Below, piece by piece: positions 8,986 through 18,215 of a stretch of DNA of 64,000 nt (position 1 is the stretch's first letter; each line of letters starts with the position of its first letter). The translations under genes and the position numbers were made by a program. Source of the DNA: Paracoccaceae bacterium. GTDB taxonomy: Bacteria; Pseudomonadota; Alphaproteobacteria; Rhodobacterales; Rhodobacteraceae. Under the pieces are notes generated by a model. The model ran no database searches. It was not told the origin of the DNA and was given only the letters and a program-made list of their open reading frames with translations. The stretch spans positions 24,833 to 88,832 of the forward strand of contig JACSRN010000011.1 in the NCBI GenBank assembly GCA_014879735.1, given 5' to 3'.

Positions 8986-11037
8986 TCAGGGAACAAGGTC
9001 GAAGGGGGAAGCCGCGGCGAGGTCGATCCGCTCGCGCCGGAACTGTACGCCGATCTCGAACTCCTCGGCAAAGCGGTGGCCGGAATAGACCGCCTGGAAG
9101 ATTGCCGCCGGCGCCTCACAATCACCAATCCGCGCCACCGGCGGACCGCCCTCGATGGCCGCGAGTTCGGCAAACAGCCCCCCATGCGGCACCCGCGCCG
9201 TCACCAGCACCAACGCCGCGATGGCCAGCAGGGACTCCGCCCCGGTGCGGGCATCATAAAGCACTGCCCGGCCGGGTTCCGTGGCCTTCAGCCCGGTATG
9301 CGTCACCATTCGCACGCCCAGATCCTGAAGGCGCCGGGCGGTGCGCACATTCTCCAGCGTGTTCACCGTGAAGGCCGATACATCTGCAGCCGGTGTGACC
9401 AGCGTCACCTGCGATCCCAGACGGGCCAGTTTTTCCGCGATGACCGCGCCCATGTAGTAATGGTCGTCATCATAGATCATCACCGCGCCGGGCAGCGGGC
9501 AGCGGTCGCGCAGGATGTCATCGGGCGTATAGGTTGGCAGCACGGGCGAAAGCGGCAGCGGCCGATGCGCCGCGCGGCCAAAACCATCGCTGCGCCAGGA
9601 CGCCCCGGTCGCCAACACCACCTGATCGGCGCCGAATTCGACGATATCCTGCGCGGTAAGATCGCTGTCCAGATAGACGTTGACATTCGGCATCTTGCCG
9701 ATCTGTGTCACCCGCCAGTCGCGGACCCGCAGCCATTCCCGCAGGCCGGGCAGTTCGCCCTCCAGCGTCACCCGCCCGCCCAGCCGGGTCTCGCGTTCGG
9801 CCAGCGTCACCTGATAGCCGCGCTGACCCAGCGCGCGCGCGCATTCCAGCCCGGCCGGACCGCCGCCGACGACAAGGATCGATTTTTCCGATTTGGCGGG
9901 TTTGATTCGTTCGGGATGCCAGTCCCGGCGCCATTCGTCACCGATGGTCGGGTTTTGCGTGCAGCGCAGGTTCACCATTGCGAAATGGCTCGACACGCAG
10001 ATGTTGCAGCCGATGCATTCGCGGATGTCCTCGTAGCGCCCTTCCTCGATCTTCTTCGGCAGGAACGGATCGGCAATCGACGGCCGCGCGGCGCCGATCA
10101 TGTCCAGAACGCCGCGGCGGACCAGACTGGCCATCGTGTCAGGCGAGGTGAAGCGGCCAACGCCGATCACCGGCCTTGTGGTCACGCCCTTGATGCCCAG
10201 CATGAAGGGCTCGTGATCGTTCTCGGGGGCAAAGCGCGAGGTGGGCGAATCGTCCGCCCAGGTGCCGACCACCAGATCCCAGAGGTCGGGCAGTTCGGCC
10301 AGCATCGCGATCGCCTCGATCCCCTCGTCGGCGACCCGCAGCCCCTGATCACCGAACAACTCGTCAACGATCAGCCTGACCGAGATGGCCACGCCATCAC
10401 CCGCCCCCTCGCGGGAGACCTCGATCAGTTCCTGCAGCAGCCGGACCCGGTTCTTCAGGCTGCCGCCATATTCGTCGCTGCGCTGATTGCGCGGCGACAG
10501 GAACTGGAAGGCGATGGTGGAAAAGTTTGCATCCACATTGACGATGTCGAAACCTGCCTTGCGCGCCCGGACGGCTGCGGCCTTCCACCAGCCCAGCAGG
10601 TTGCGGATATCGGCCTTGTCCATGGCCCGGACCTGCACCGGATGATAGCCGCTGACCGGCCGGTCCATCGGTCCCAGCGGCACCTCCCGGGTCAGCCGGT
10701 TGCCGTTGTAATAGGCGGGATAGGCCAGTTGCACCCCGGCCAGCGATCCATGCGCATGCACCGCGTCGCACATCAGCGCCAGGGGCGGGATGTCGCCGTC
10801 GTCCCAGAGCATTTGCAGCACTTCCGGCATCAGATCACCCGTGGGATGCACCGAACAATGCTCGGTATTCACCACGGCCCAGCCGCCCTCGGCCTTGATG
10901 CCCCGCATCCGGGCATGGGCCTGCGGGCGCAGGTTGCCCATGCCGTTGCAATGCGGCGTCTGGTAAAAGCGGTTGCGGGCAGTATGTGGCCCGATCTTCA
11001 CGGGCTCAAAGAGGATGTCGAAGCGGGGGTCGCGCAT
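8986..11037 (-). CDS. TMADH/DgcA-like FMN-FeS-FAD oxidoreductase
   Basis: About 683 residues of the trimethylamine-dehydrogenase / 2,4-dienoyl-CoA reductase family. Order: an OYE-type FMN barrel beginning FEPVKIGPHTARNRFYQTPH, then a 4Fe-4S site (CIGCNIC plus a cysteine 11 residues later), then an NAD/FAD domain with VVGGGPAGLECARAL. PHCNGMG and RGIKAEGGWAVVNTE resemble demethylases such as DgcA (dimethylglycine) and stachydrine demethylase. The open frame extends 88 codons upstream, but ATG 11037 has an ideal AAGGAG site. It probably oxidatively demethylates or deaminates an N-substituted substrate; an electron-transfer flavoprotein partner is not in this window. Confidence 0.88.
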   Translation of the reverse strand: MRDPRFDILFEPVKIGPHTARNRFYQTPHCNGMGNLRPQAHARMRGIKAEGGWAVVNTEHCSVHPTGDLMPEVLQMLWDDGDIPPLALMCDAVHAHGSLAGVQLAYPAYYNGNRLTREVPLGPMDRPVSGYHPVQVRAMDKADIRNLLGWWKAAAVRARKAGFDIVNVDANFSTIAFQFLSPRNQRSDEYGGSLKNRVRLLQELIEVSREGAGDGVAISVRLIVDELFGDQGLRVADEGIEAIAMLAELPDLWDLVVGTWADDSPTSRFAPENDHEPFMLGIKGVTTRPVIGVGRFTSPDTMASLVRRGVLDMIGAARPSIADPFLPKKIEEGRYEDIRECIGCNICVSSHFAMVNLRCTQNPTIGDEWRRDWHPERIKPAKSEKSILVVGGGPAGLECARALGQRGYQVTLAERETRLGGRVTLEGELPGLREWLRVRDWRVTQIGKMPNVNVYLDSDLTAQDIVEFGADQVVLATGASWRSDGFGRAAHRPLPLSPVLPTYTPDDILRDRCPLPGAVMIYDDDHYYMGAVIAEKLARLGSQVTLVTPAADVSAFTVNTLENVRTARRLQDLGVRMVTHTGLKATEPGRAVLYDARTGAESLLAIAALVLVTARVPHGGLFAELAAIEGGPPVARIGDCEAPAAIFQAVYSGHRFAEEFEIGVQFRRERIDLAAASPFDLVP

Positions 11038-11050
11038 GGCTGCTCCTTTG

Positions 11051-11074
11051 CCCCCGCCGAACTGGCGGCGGGGG
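11051..11074 (-). other. Intercistronic hairpin between dehydrogenase genes
   Basis: Perfect 9-bp arms CCCCCGCCG (11051-11059) and CGGCGGGGG (11066-11074) with a 6-nt loop, in the 65-base gap between the aldehyde dehydrogenase stop and the flavoenzyme ribosome site. There is no T-tract, so mRNA stabilisation or partial attenuation is more likely than full termination. Confidence 0.45.
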
Positions 11075-11102
11075 TGCGGAAAGGTGGGGTACGGGGCGCC
11101 AG

Positions 11103-12596
11103 TCAGCGCAGCTTGACCCAGGTGGCCTTCAGCTCGGTATATTTCTCGATCGCATGCAGCGACTTGTCCCGGCCGATTCCTGATTGCTTGTAGCCACCGA
11201 AGGGCATGGTGATGTTGCTTTCGTCGAAGTTGTTCACCCAGACCGACCCGGCGCGCAGCCGTCGCGCGGTGTTCAGCGCGGTGTTGATGTTGTCGGACCA
11301 CACCGCCGCCGCCAGACCGTAGATCGAGTCATTGGCGATACGGACGGCATCATCGGCATCCTTGAAGGCGATCGTGGCGAGGACCGGCCCGAAGATCTCT
11401 TCCTGCGCGATGCGCATGCCGTTCTTCACGCCGTCGAAGACCGTCGGCTCGACGAAGTAGCCGCCGCTTTCGGTGCGGACGCGCTGGCCGCCGGCGATCA
11501 GCTTCGCCCCCTCGCCCTTGCCGATGTCGATGTAGTCGAGAACACGATTCATCTGATCCTCGGTGACGATGGCACCAAGCTTGGTGGCGGGATCCAGCGG
11601 GTCGCCCGGCTCCAGCGTCTTGCCGACGGCGATCACCTTGTCGATGAACGCATCCTTGATGCTGTCCTGCACCAGCAGGCGCGAGCCGGCATTGCAGACC
11701 TCGCCCTGGTTGAAAAAGATGCCAAAGGCTGCGGCGGTCGCCGCCTCGTCCAGATTGCCGCAATCCGCCATGACGATATGCGGCGTCTTGCCGCCGCATT
11801 CCAGCGCGATGCGCTTCATGTTCGACTGCGCCGAATAGCCGAGGAAGAACTTGCCCACCTCGGTGGAGCCGGTAAAGGTCACGGCATCCACGTCCATATG
11901 CAGGCCAAGCGCGCGGCCGGCCGTCTCGCCCAGCCCCGTCACGACGTTGAACACGCCCTCGGGGATACCGGCCTCCAGCGCCAGTTCGCCCAGCCGGATC
12001 GCCGACAGCGGCGACTGTTCGGCCGGTTTGAGAATGACCGAATTACCCGCCGCAAGCGCCGGGCCAAGCTTCCATGATGCCATCAGAAGCGGAAAGTTCC
12101 ACGGCACGACGGCCGCGACGACACCAAGCGGTTCGCGGGTGATCATGGCCAGAACGTTGTCGGCGGTCGGCGCGATCTCGTCGTAAAGCTTGTCCACCGC
12201 TTCGGCATACCAGGCGATGGTATTGGCCGAGCCAGGCACGTCGACCGACAGCGCATCCGAAATCGGCTTGCCCATGTCGAGCGTTTCAAGCAGCGCGAGT
12301 TCCTCGGCATGTTCGCGCATCAGTTCGGCAAAACGTTGCAGGATCTTCTTGCGCTCGGCCGGGGCGCGGCGCGACCAGACCCCCTTGTCAAAGGCCGCCC
12401 GTGCCGAGCGGACGGCGGCATCCACATCCGCCGAGTCCAAGGACGCCACTTCGGTCAGCACCTTCCCGGTCGCCGGGTTGATGGTGCTGAATGTCTTGCC
12501 GGACAGCGCATCGACCAGCCTGCCGTCGATCAGCGATTTTCCGACAAAGCGATGGGCTGCTGCCGCGTCATGCCATTTCGTTTGGTTGATCGTCAT
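11103..12596 (-). CDS. Aldehyde dehydrogenase, PuuC-like
   Basis: A 497-residue NAD(P)-dependent aldehyde dehydrogenase. The cofactor strand VVPWNFPLL, the GSTEVGK turn, catalytic glutamate in LECGGKTP and catalytic cysteine in NQGEVCNAGSR are all present. The C-terminus (GGYKQSGIGRDKSLHA) and the ELALLETLDMGKPI segment closely resemble E. coli PuuC, the gamma-glutamyl-gamma-aminobutyraldehyde dehydrogenase of putrescine breakdown. It is the first gene of a six-gene minus-strand operon and should oxidise the aldehyde made by the PuuB-like oxidase encoded upstream. The exact aldehyde is not determined. Confidence 0.93.
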   Translation of the reverse strand: MTINQTKWHDAAAAHRFVGKSLIDGRLVDALSGKTFSTINPATGKVLTEVASLDSADVDAAVRSARAAFDKGVWSRRAPAERKKILQRFAELMREHAEELALLETLDMGKPISDALSVDVPGSANTIAWYAEAVDKLYDEIAPTADNVLAMITREPLGVVAAVVPWNFPLLMASWKLGPALAAGNSVILKPAEQSPLSAIRLGELALEAGIPEGVFNVVTGLGETAGRALGLHMDVDAVTFTGSTEVGKFFLGYSAQSNMKRIALECGGKTPHIVMADCGNLDEAATAAAFGIFFNQGEVCNAGSRLLVQDSIKDAFIDKVIAVGKTLEPGDPLDPATKLGAIVTEDQMNRVLDYIDIGKGEGAKLIAGGQRVRTESGGYFVEPTVFDGVKNGMRIAQEEIFGPVLATIAFKDADDAVRIANDSIYGLAAAVWSDNINTALNTARRLRAGSVWVNNFDESNITMPFGGYKQSGIGRDKSLHAIEKYTELKATWVKLR

Positions 12597-12795
12597 ACTT
12601 TTCTCACTTTTCGATATCTATGATCATTTAATGATAATTCTGTCAGAGATTTGCACCCTGTCAATCCCCCATTTTCCGATAACACATTGTTTTAAAGTGA
12701 TGTTTCTGGAAACGGCAAAGCCCCTCTGCGGCATGCGCAAAGGGCCGGATTCTGATTCAATGTTGCGACATCGCGCCGTGCCGGGTGGTCTTTCG
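12597..12795 (-). promoter_or_regulatory. Promoter region of the aldehyde dehydrogenase operon with a palindrome
   Basis: A 199-base AT-rich gap between the IclR stop and the aldehyde dehydrogenase start. It holds a perfect 13-bp palindrome ATCATTTAATGAT (12623-12635), close enough to the start to act as an operator. It also holds the 10-mer TTTCCGATAA (12673-12682), which recurs as an inverted pair at 59317-59386. The adjacent IclR regulator is the obvious candidate binder; this is inferred from position. Confidence 0.5.
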
Positions 12796-13605
12796 TCAAC
12801 CCGGCTGCGAAAAGTTGGCCCTGTGTTCCAGAACTGTCGCCAGCCGCTGCGCCGAGTTTCGCAATTCCACCTCGACCAGGGATATCTTCTGCTCGATCAG
12901 GGATTTTATCGTCCCCGTGACGCAGATGCTGAGCTGCACATCGAGACCGGATACGAAGATCGGTACGGCCACACCGGCAAAGCCGTCCACATCCTCGCCG
13001 ATGCAGAAGGCGATGCCGGATTTGCGCACATCGGCCAGTTCGGCCAGCAGCGCATTCCGATCCGTCTTCGTCAACGCCGTGAACCGCGGCAGATCTCCCG
13101 CCAGCGCGGCCTCGACCACCGGGATATCCTGAAACGCCAGGATCGCCTTGGCCGAGGCGCCCGTATGCGGCGTGATCTCCTGGCCCGGCAGGATATAGGC
13201 GCGAAGATGGTTGTCGGGCGCAACCATCTCGACACTGCGGACCGTGACGCCGCCGAACCGCGCGACAAAGCAGGCCTCCCCCGTTCTTTCGGTCAGGTCC
13301 AGCAGGATCGGGCGGGCCACCATGCGCAGCCAGCCATCGCTTGACCCCGCAAAGAGCAGCCGTTCCAGTCGCTCGCCCAGCCGGCACGAGGCCGAGGGCG
13401 GCGCGGTCATTTCGACCAGACCAACCTCCGCCAGGCTACGGATCAGCCGATAGGCAGTAGCCTTCGGCAGACCCAGCATTTCGGCAACCACGGTCGGCGA
13501 GATCCCCTCGGGAAAGCCGGAGATTGCCTCCAGAAGGCGAACGTAGCGCTCCAGCGGCGTGTCCGCTGCTTTCCCGGGTTCACCAGATTGCTGCTGCACG
13601 CTCAT
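12796..13605 (-). CDS. IclR-family transcriptional regulator
   Basis: A 269-residue IclR-type regulator: N-terminal winged helix (residues about 20-80, with VAEMLGLPKATAYRLIRSL as the recognition region), then the effector domain with GASAKAILAF and GIAFCIGEDVDGFAGVAVPIF. It is the last gene of the transporter/oxidase operon, its start overlapping the oxidase stop by four bases, and it immediately precedes the aldehyde dehydrogenase operon. It therefore most likely senses the imported compound or a metabolite of it and controls one or both operons. Whether it activates or represses cannot be read from sequence. Confidence 0.92.
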   Translation of the reverse strand: MSVQQQSGEPGKAADTPLERYVRLLEAISGFPEGISPTVVAEMLGLPKATAYRLIRSLAEVGLVEMTAPPSASCRLGERLERLLFAGSSDGWLRMVARPILLDLTERTGEACFVARFGGVTVRSVEMVAPDNHLRAYILPGQEITPHTGASAKAILAFQDIPVVEAALAGDLPRFTALTKTDRNALLAELADVRKSGIAFCIGEDVDGFAGVAVPIFVSGLDVQLSICVTGTIKSLIEQKISLVEVELRNSAQRLATVLEHRANFSQPG

Positions 13606-14969
13606 GTCCTCTTGGCCAGCCTTCTGTCATGGTGATCGAAATACCGCATCGCCAAGGGGGCGACCAAGCCCGTTCCGTTGAAAAACGGCAGCGTCGGAAA
13701 CTTGCCCACGTCAAAGGCCGAGGTGCCGTCGCCCCTGCCCAGGATGCGCGCCGCCAGCTTGCGACCAAACAGCGTGCCCAAGGGTACGCCGGCAAAGTTG
13801 TAACCCATGGCGTAGTGAATGCCATCCTGCGTACCAATATGCGGCATGAAATCGAACGTGCCAGCGCAATAGCCCGTCCAGGAGCGGCTGATCCTGGCCC
13901 CCTGCAGATCCGGCATGATCTCGACCATGCGCCGGTAAAGCGCCGGCATCAGCGAGGTGGAGGTCGTGTTCAGCCGTCCCGTCATGCCGCCAAACAGAAT
14001 GCGTTCGGAATCCGGGGCGGGCCGGATGAAGTCGATGTTCATCTTGGTGTCCAGGTAGGTGCGCCGCCTGGGCAGCACCTTGTCGATAAGGCCGGCCGGC
14101 AAAACCTCCGTCGCCATGACGAAGCCGCGGAACGGCACCAGTCGCCGGGCGAACCATTTCAGGTTGCGCGGCGTATAGCCATTGGTCGCGACGATCACCT
14201 GCCCCGCCGAGATTGCCCCCTTGTCGGTGCGCACCGTCTTGCGCCGGCCATCGGCGTCGATCCCGACGACGGTGGTGGACGGAAAGAAGCGCACCCCCGC
14301 GCCTTTCGCACGCGCCACCAGCCCTGCGTGGTAGAGGCCGGGATGGATCGAGCCGAGGTCGGGGACCACAACACCACCAAAATAGCGGTCGGAGGCGAGT
14401 TCCGACTGCTGGTCCGCCTTGCTGATGACCTCGTAGTCGAAGCCGAGGCGGCGCTTCATGTGGTCCATATCCTCGACCAAATCACGCAGATGCGGTTCGG
14501 AATTAGCCGAGATCAGCCGGCCGCAGCTGCGCCGGTAACACGCGATACCTTCCGCCTCGACGAAGGATTCCACACCTTTGAGCGCTTCGTCCAGTTCACG
14601 GTAAACCCGGACGGCATAGTCTGGACCAACATGCTGTTCCAGCCACCCAACGGAACGTTTCAGTGTCCGGCCCAGAAATCCTGCGTTCATCCGGGCCGCC
14701 CCACCGCCGATTGCACCGGCATCGGCGACGACCACCTCAGCCCCGCCCCGCGCCAGGTGGATCGCGGCGGAAAGGCCGGTGATACCCCCACCGACGATCA
14801 CGACCTCGGCCTTGCTCGGCAGCGGGTTGGGGTCTGCGGCATCTGCCGCCGAAGGCGGCGCCGCCATCCACCAATAGGGTTCTTCACGATAGTCGGGGGC
14901 AAATATGTCCATACTGGCGGGCCTTTCCGGCGAATGACCTTGCGCGGTCAAGAAGCTGATCGATGACAT
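13602..14969 (-). CDS. FAD-dependent amine oxidase, PuuB/DAO family
   Basis: A 455-residue FAD oxidoreductase with the dinucleotide loop VVIVGGGITGLSAAIHLARG near residue 55. DAO-family motifs follow: GGGAARMNAGFLGR, VIVATNGYTPRN and a C-terminal MGYNFAGVPLG. The N-terminal aromatic stretch PDYREEPYWW is typical of gamma-glutamylputrescine oxidase (PuuB) relatives. It lies between the importer permease (5-base gap) and the IclR gene, so the imported compound is probably its substrate. Oxidation would give an aldehyde plus ammonia or amine for the PuuC-like enzyme. The ATG at 14969 has GAAGGTGAGGG upstream; a second in-frame ATG about 20 codons later is less likely. Confidence 0.9.
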   Translation of the reverse strand: MSSISFLTAQGHSPERPASMDIFAPDYREEPYWWMAAPPSAADAADPNPLPSKAEVVIVGGGITGLSAAIHLARGGAEVVVADAGAIGGGAARMNAGFLGRTLKRSVGWLEQHVGPDYAVRVYRELDEALKGVESFVEAEGIACYRRSCGRLISANSEPHLRDLVEDMDHMKRRLGFDYEVISKADQQSELASDRYFGGVVVPDLGSIHPGLYHAGLVARAKGAGVRFFPSTTVVGIDADGRRKTVRTDKGAISAGQVIVATNGYTPRNLKWFARRLVPFRGFVMATEVLPAGLIDKVLPRRRTYLDTKMNIDFIRPAPDSERILFGGMTGRLNTTSTSLMPALYRRMVEIMPDLQGARISRSWTGYCAGTFDFMPHIGTQDGIHYAMGYNFAGVPLGTLFGRKLAARILGRGDGTSAFDVGKFPTLPFFNGTGLVAPLAMRYFDHHDRRLAKRT

Positions 14970-14974
14970 GTCCC

Positions 14975-15778
14975 TCACCTTCTCTTTCGCGCGATGGCCA
15001 GCGCCGCAACCATCAGGACGCTGGTGATCACCACCATGGTGACAGCGGCGGCAATGATGGTGGGGTCCAGCTGTTCGCGCAGGCCGGTGAACATCTGCTT
15101 GGGCAGGGTGCGCTGTTCCGGGCCGGCAATGAACAGGACCATCACAACCTCGTCGAACGAGGTCGCGAAGGCGAAGACAGCACCGGCACCCACGCCCGGT
15201 GCGATCAAGGGGAGCATGACGCCCCTGAAGGCCGTGACCTTGCCCGCGCCCAGGCTTGCCGCCGCCCGCATCAGGGTGAAATCGAACCGGGTCAGGGTTG
15301 CGGTCACGGTGATGATGACAAAGGGCGTCGCCATGAGGGTATGGGCGACCACCACGCCCCAGAAGGTGTAGTTCAGCCCGATGGGAGAGAAGAAGACGAA
15401 CAGGCCCAGGCCCAGCACGACCACCGGCATCAGCATCGGCGCGATCGCCAGCGCCATGACCAGCCGCCGCAGCGGAAAATTGGCGTTCACAAGACCGATG
15501 GAGGCCAATGTGCCAAGCGTGGTCGCAAGCACGGTCGTGGCCAGCGCGATGACGACGCTGTTCAGCAGGGCGCCAACCCAGATTTCTGAACCGAACAGCG
15601 CTTCGAACCAGCGCAACGAGATGCCGGGGAACGGATAGGTGAACCACGGCGCCGAGTTGAGCGAGATCGGCAGCGCCGCCGCAAGCGGCAGGATCAGCAG
15701 CGTCAGTGACAGGCCGACGAAGATGTAGAGCGGCAGGCGAATGCGCAGCGGCAGATCGGCATAGCGTTTCTGATGCAT
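14975..15778 (-). CDS. Spermidine/putrescine-type ABC transporter permease (PotC-like)
   Basis: A 267-residue inner-membrane permease with about six membrane segments. The EAA-type cytoplasmic loop is seen as MRAAASLGAGKVTAFRGVMLPLIAPG, contacting the ATPase. It overlaps the PotB-like permease stop by one base. In polyamine-type importers this smaller permease pairs with the larger one. The downstream oxidase suggests an amine or amino-acid-like solute. Confidence 0.9.
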   Translation of the reverse strand: MHQKRYADLPLRIRLPLYIFVGLSLTLLILPLAAALPISLNSAPWFTYPFPGISLRWFEALFGSEIWVGALLNSVVIALATTVLATTLGTLASIGLVNANFPLRRLVMALAIAPMLMPVVVLGLGLFVFFSPIGLNYTFWGVVVAHTLMATPFVIITVTATLTRFDFTLMRAAASLGAGKVTAFRGVMLPLIAPGVGAGAVFAFATSFDEVVMVLFIAGPEQRTLPKQMFTGLREQLDPTIIAAAVTMVVITSVLMVAALAIARKRR

Positions 15779-17040
15779 CAGAACCTCCCCGACGAATGGG
15801 TCGAGATGTAGCGGGACAACGGCAGCGCGATCACGGTCGCGCCGGCGATCAGCACCAGGCTCAGCGCCGAGGCGAGGCCCCAGTTCAACTGTTCATTGGT
15901 AAAGCGGGCAATGAAGAAGCTGACCATCTGGTCGCCCGGCCCGCCAACCAGCGCCGGTGTCAGATAGAAGCCCAGACACAGCACGAATGTCAGAAGTGCG
16001 CCTGCCGCAATTCCCGGCACGGCCTGTGGCATGAACACCGACAGATGTGCGGTCAGGGGTGAGGCACCGAGGCTGCGCGCGGCACGAACATGGCTCGGCG
16101 GGATGGCACGCATCACACTGATCATCGGCAGAACCGTGAAGGGAAGCTGGATCTGCACCATCGCCAGCACTGTCGCGAAACGGGTGTAGAGCAGCGGCAG
16201 CGGTTCGGAAACCAGCCCGCCGGCGATCAGCAGGTCATTCATCACGCCGTTGCGCTGCAGCATGACGATCCAGGACATCGTGCGAACCAGAAGCGAGGTC
16301 CAGAATGGCAGAAGAACAAGGAACACCAGCATCTTGCCGATGAGGCCGGACGAGGTTGCGACAACATAGGCCATCGGATAGCCGATCAGCACTGTCAGGA
16401 CCGTCACGACAAGGCTGATTACGATCGTGCGCAGATAGATGGCCGGGAAATCATAGGTCCCGTCGGTGGCCGCCTGGCCATCGGCCTTGAACTTGACATC
16501 CGCACCCAGCGCCCATTTCAGGTAGAACAGCGAATAGGATGCGGATCCCGCGGCCATTGCCTGCCAAACGCCCGGCCCGGCCCAGGCAGGGTTGCTGTCG
16601 ATGACCGCCTGCCGGATTTCCGCCGCATCCCGTGTGGCCAGATCCTCGGTTGCAAGGCGCGAGGCATCCATGATCGCGGCGGAGCCGCCCTCGACCCCGT
16701 ATTCCATGCGTCGCGCCAACGGCCGCAGCAGCCCGGATTTCTTTGCCGCCCTCAGTTCGTCGACCAGCGTCGCAAAGACGTCATCGCCGGGCAGCGCCGG
16801 GCTGGCAGACAGGACGATCTGTTCCACCGTCGCCGGCAGGGCGGCAGCGATCTCGCGATCCTGGAAGGCCGTCTTGACGATAATCGCCAGCGGAATGACC
16901 AGAAACATCGCCAGAAAGGCAATCAGTGGCACCGCGGGCAGCATGGCGGCCAGCTTCCGCCGGGCCGCCGCCATGCGGCGATCCGTGACGGCCTGCTCTG
17001 CCTGGGTGATCGGCATTTCAGGTGTGATCGGCATTTCCAT
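15778..17040 (-). CDS. Spermidine/putrescine-type ABC transporter permease (PotB-like) with large N-terminal insertion
   Basis: A 420-residue permease, well above the usual 280-310 for PotB. A first membrane segment (about residues 33-55) is followed by roughly 150 non-membrane residues, and only then the usual block of five membrane helices beginning near residue 205. The EAA loop (AARSLGASPLTAHLSVFMPQAVPG) is intact. The insertion is placed like the periplasmic P2 loop of MalF and could contact the binding protein. The N-terminus contains a small direct repeat (MPITPEMPIT). It is 112 bases after the binding-protein gene. Confidence 0.88.
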   Translation of the reverse strand: MEMPITPEMPITQAEQAVTDRRMAAARRKLAAMLPAVPLIAFLAMFLVIPLAIIVKTAFQDREIAAALPATVEQIVLSASPALPGDDVFATLVDELRAAKKSGLLRPLARRMEYGVEGGSAAIMDASRLATEDLATRDAAEIRQAVIDSNPAWAGPGVWQAMAAGSASYSLFYLKWALGADVKFKADGQAATDGTYDFPAIYLRTIVISLVVTVLTVLIGYPMAYVVATSSGLIGKMLVFLVLLPFWTSLLVRTMSWIVMLQRNGVMNDLLIAGGLVSEPLPLLYTRFATVLAMVQIQLPFTVLPMISVMRAIPPSHVRAARSLGASPLTAHLSVFMPQAVPGIAAGALLTFVLCLGFYLTPALVGGPGDQMVSFFIARFTNEQLNWGLASALSLVLIAGATVIALPLSRYISTHSSGRF

Positions 17041-17070
17041 GGGCGGGCCTTCGGACTGTCAGGAACGGGT

Positions 17071-17147
17071 GGGCGGCCGGATTCGCGGCCGCCCGGCGGC
17101 GCAGAGGAGGGTCAGGGGCACGATGCCCTGCCCGCCTCTGGCAGGGC
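17071..17147 (-). other. Pair of strong intercistronic hairpins
   Basis: The 112-base gap after the binding-protein gene holds two hairpins. On the minus strand the first is GCCCTGCC/GGCAGGGC (17140-17147 with 17125-17132). The second is GGGCGGCCG/CGGCCGCCC (17086-17094 with 17071-17079, 6-nt loop). Neither has a T-tract. They likely stabilise the binding-protein message and lower expression of the permease genes. Confidence 0.5.
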
Positions 17148-17152
17148 CTTCG

Positions 17153-18190
17153 CTACTGTGCGACCCAGGCCGAGAACTTTGCGTTCAGCGCATCGCTGTT
17201 CTTGGCCCAGAAGGCGCCATCCTGGGCAAGCGCCCCCTCGCTGTTCTGCGGCGCCGAGGGAAGGTTTGCCAGCGTATTCGCGTCGATCGATCCGGCCGCC
17301 TCGGCTACCGTGGGGCCATAGGCGATGTACTTGCTCAGCTCGGCATTGGCAGCAGGCTGGATCGTCGAGACGATGAAGGCACGCGCGGCCTCGCCATTCC
17401 TGGTCCCCATCGGAATGGTCCACATGTCGAAGCCGCGAACCTGATCCGACCAGGCGATGCCCAGATCGGCGTTTTCGTTGGTGTTCGCATCGGCAATCCG
17501 GCCATTCCACGCCAGCGACATGACGACCTCGCCCGACATCAGCAGCTGTGCCGGCTGGGCGCCCGCCTCCCACCAGACGATATCGCCCTTGATCGTGTCG
17601 AGCTTGGCAAAGGCGCGATCCACGCCTTCCGGCGTCGACAGCATTGCATAGACATCACCCGCGGCCACCCCATCCGCGAGCAGCGCGACCTCAAGGGTGT
17701 CGACCGGGCTCTTGCGGAACGACCGTTTGCCGGGGAAGGCTGTGGTATCGAAAATGTCGACGACGCTGTCGGGGCCGGCGGCGAAGGCATCCTTCTTGTA
17801 GGCGAGGATCGTCGCATAGGTGCTGGTGCCCACCGCGCAATCGAGAAGCGCGCCGTCGACCAGGCTTGCCGAGGCAAATATCTCTTCCGAGCCGATCGGT
17901 TCCAGCAGACCCTGCTCGCAGGCTGTTGCGGCCGTCTGCGGGTCCATGTCCACCACGTCCCAGACCACGTTTCCGCTGTCGACCATGGCGCGTAGCTTGG
18001 CGAGTTCGCCGCTCCAGCTGTCCTGCACGATCCTGGTGCCGGTCGCCGCGGCATAGGGGTCCATGAAGGCCTTGGTCTGGGCCTCCTGCAGCGCGCCGCC
18101 CCAGGACACGACCGTCAGTTCCTGGGCCGAGACCGTCCCGGCGAGCAATGTCGAGGCCGAGGCCGTGACCAGTGCGCGTATCATCTTCAT
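17153..18190 (-). CDS. Spermidine/putrescine-type periplasmic binding protein
   Basis: About 345 residues of a PotD/PotF-type (SBP_bac_8-like) binding protein. The signal peptide ends at TVSA|QELTV, followed by the typical first strand LTVVSWGGALQEA. VVDMDPQTAATACEQGLLEPI and SLAWNGRIADA match the family core. Three ATGs are close together; the one at 18190 lies 7 bases from AGGGAG, whereas 18196 is too near it. It captures the solute for the two permeases and the ATPase encoded around it. A polyamine, opine or substituted amino acid is plausible, given the adjacent oxidase. Confidence 0.9.
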   Translation of the reverse strand: MKMIRALVTASASTLLAGTVSAQELTVVSWGGALQEAQTKAFMDPYAAATGTRIVQDSWSGELAKLRAMVDSGNVVWDVVDMDPQTAATACEQGLLEPIGSEEIFASASLVDGALLDCAVGTSTYATILAYKKDAFAAGPDSVVDIFDTTAFPGKRSFRKSPVDTLEVALLADGVAAGDVYAMLSTPEGVDRAFAKLDTIKGDIVWWEAGAQPAQLLMSGEVVMSLAWNGRIADANTNENADLGIAWSDQVRGFDMWTIPMGTRNGEAARAFIVSTIQPAANAELSKYIAYGPTVAEAAGSIDANTLANLPSAPQNSEGALAQDGAFWAKNSDALNAKFSAWVAQ

Positions 18191-18215
18191 TCCCATTCTC
18201 CCTGTTGCATGTATT

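Noticed and set aside
9076..11193. Open frame of 705 codons on the plus strand opposite the TMADH-like gene
   Set aside because: Same reason: shadow of a conserved gene, with no family features or suitable ribosome site.
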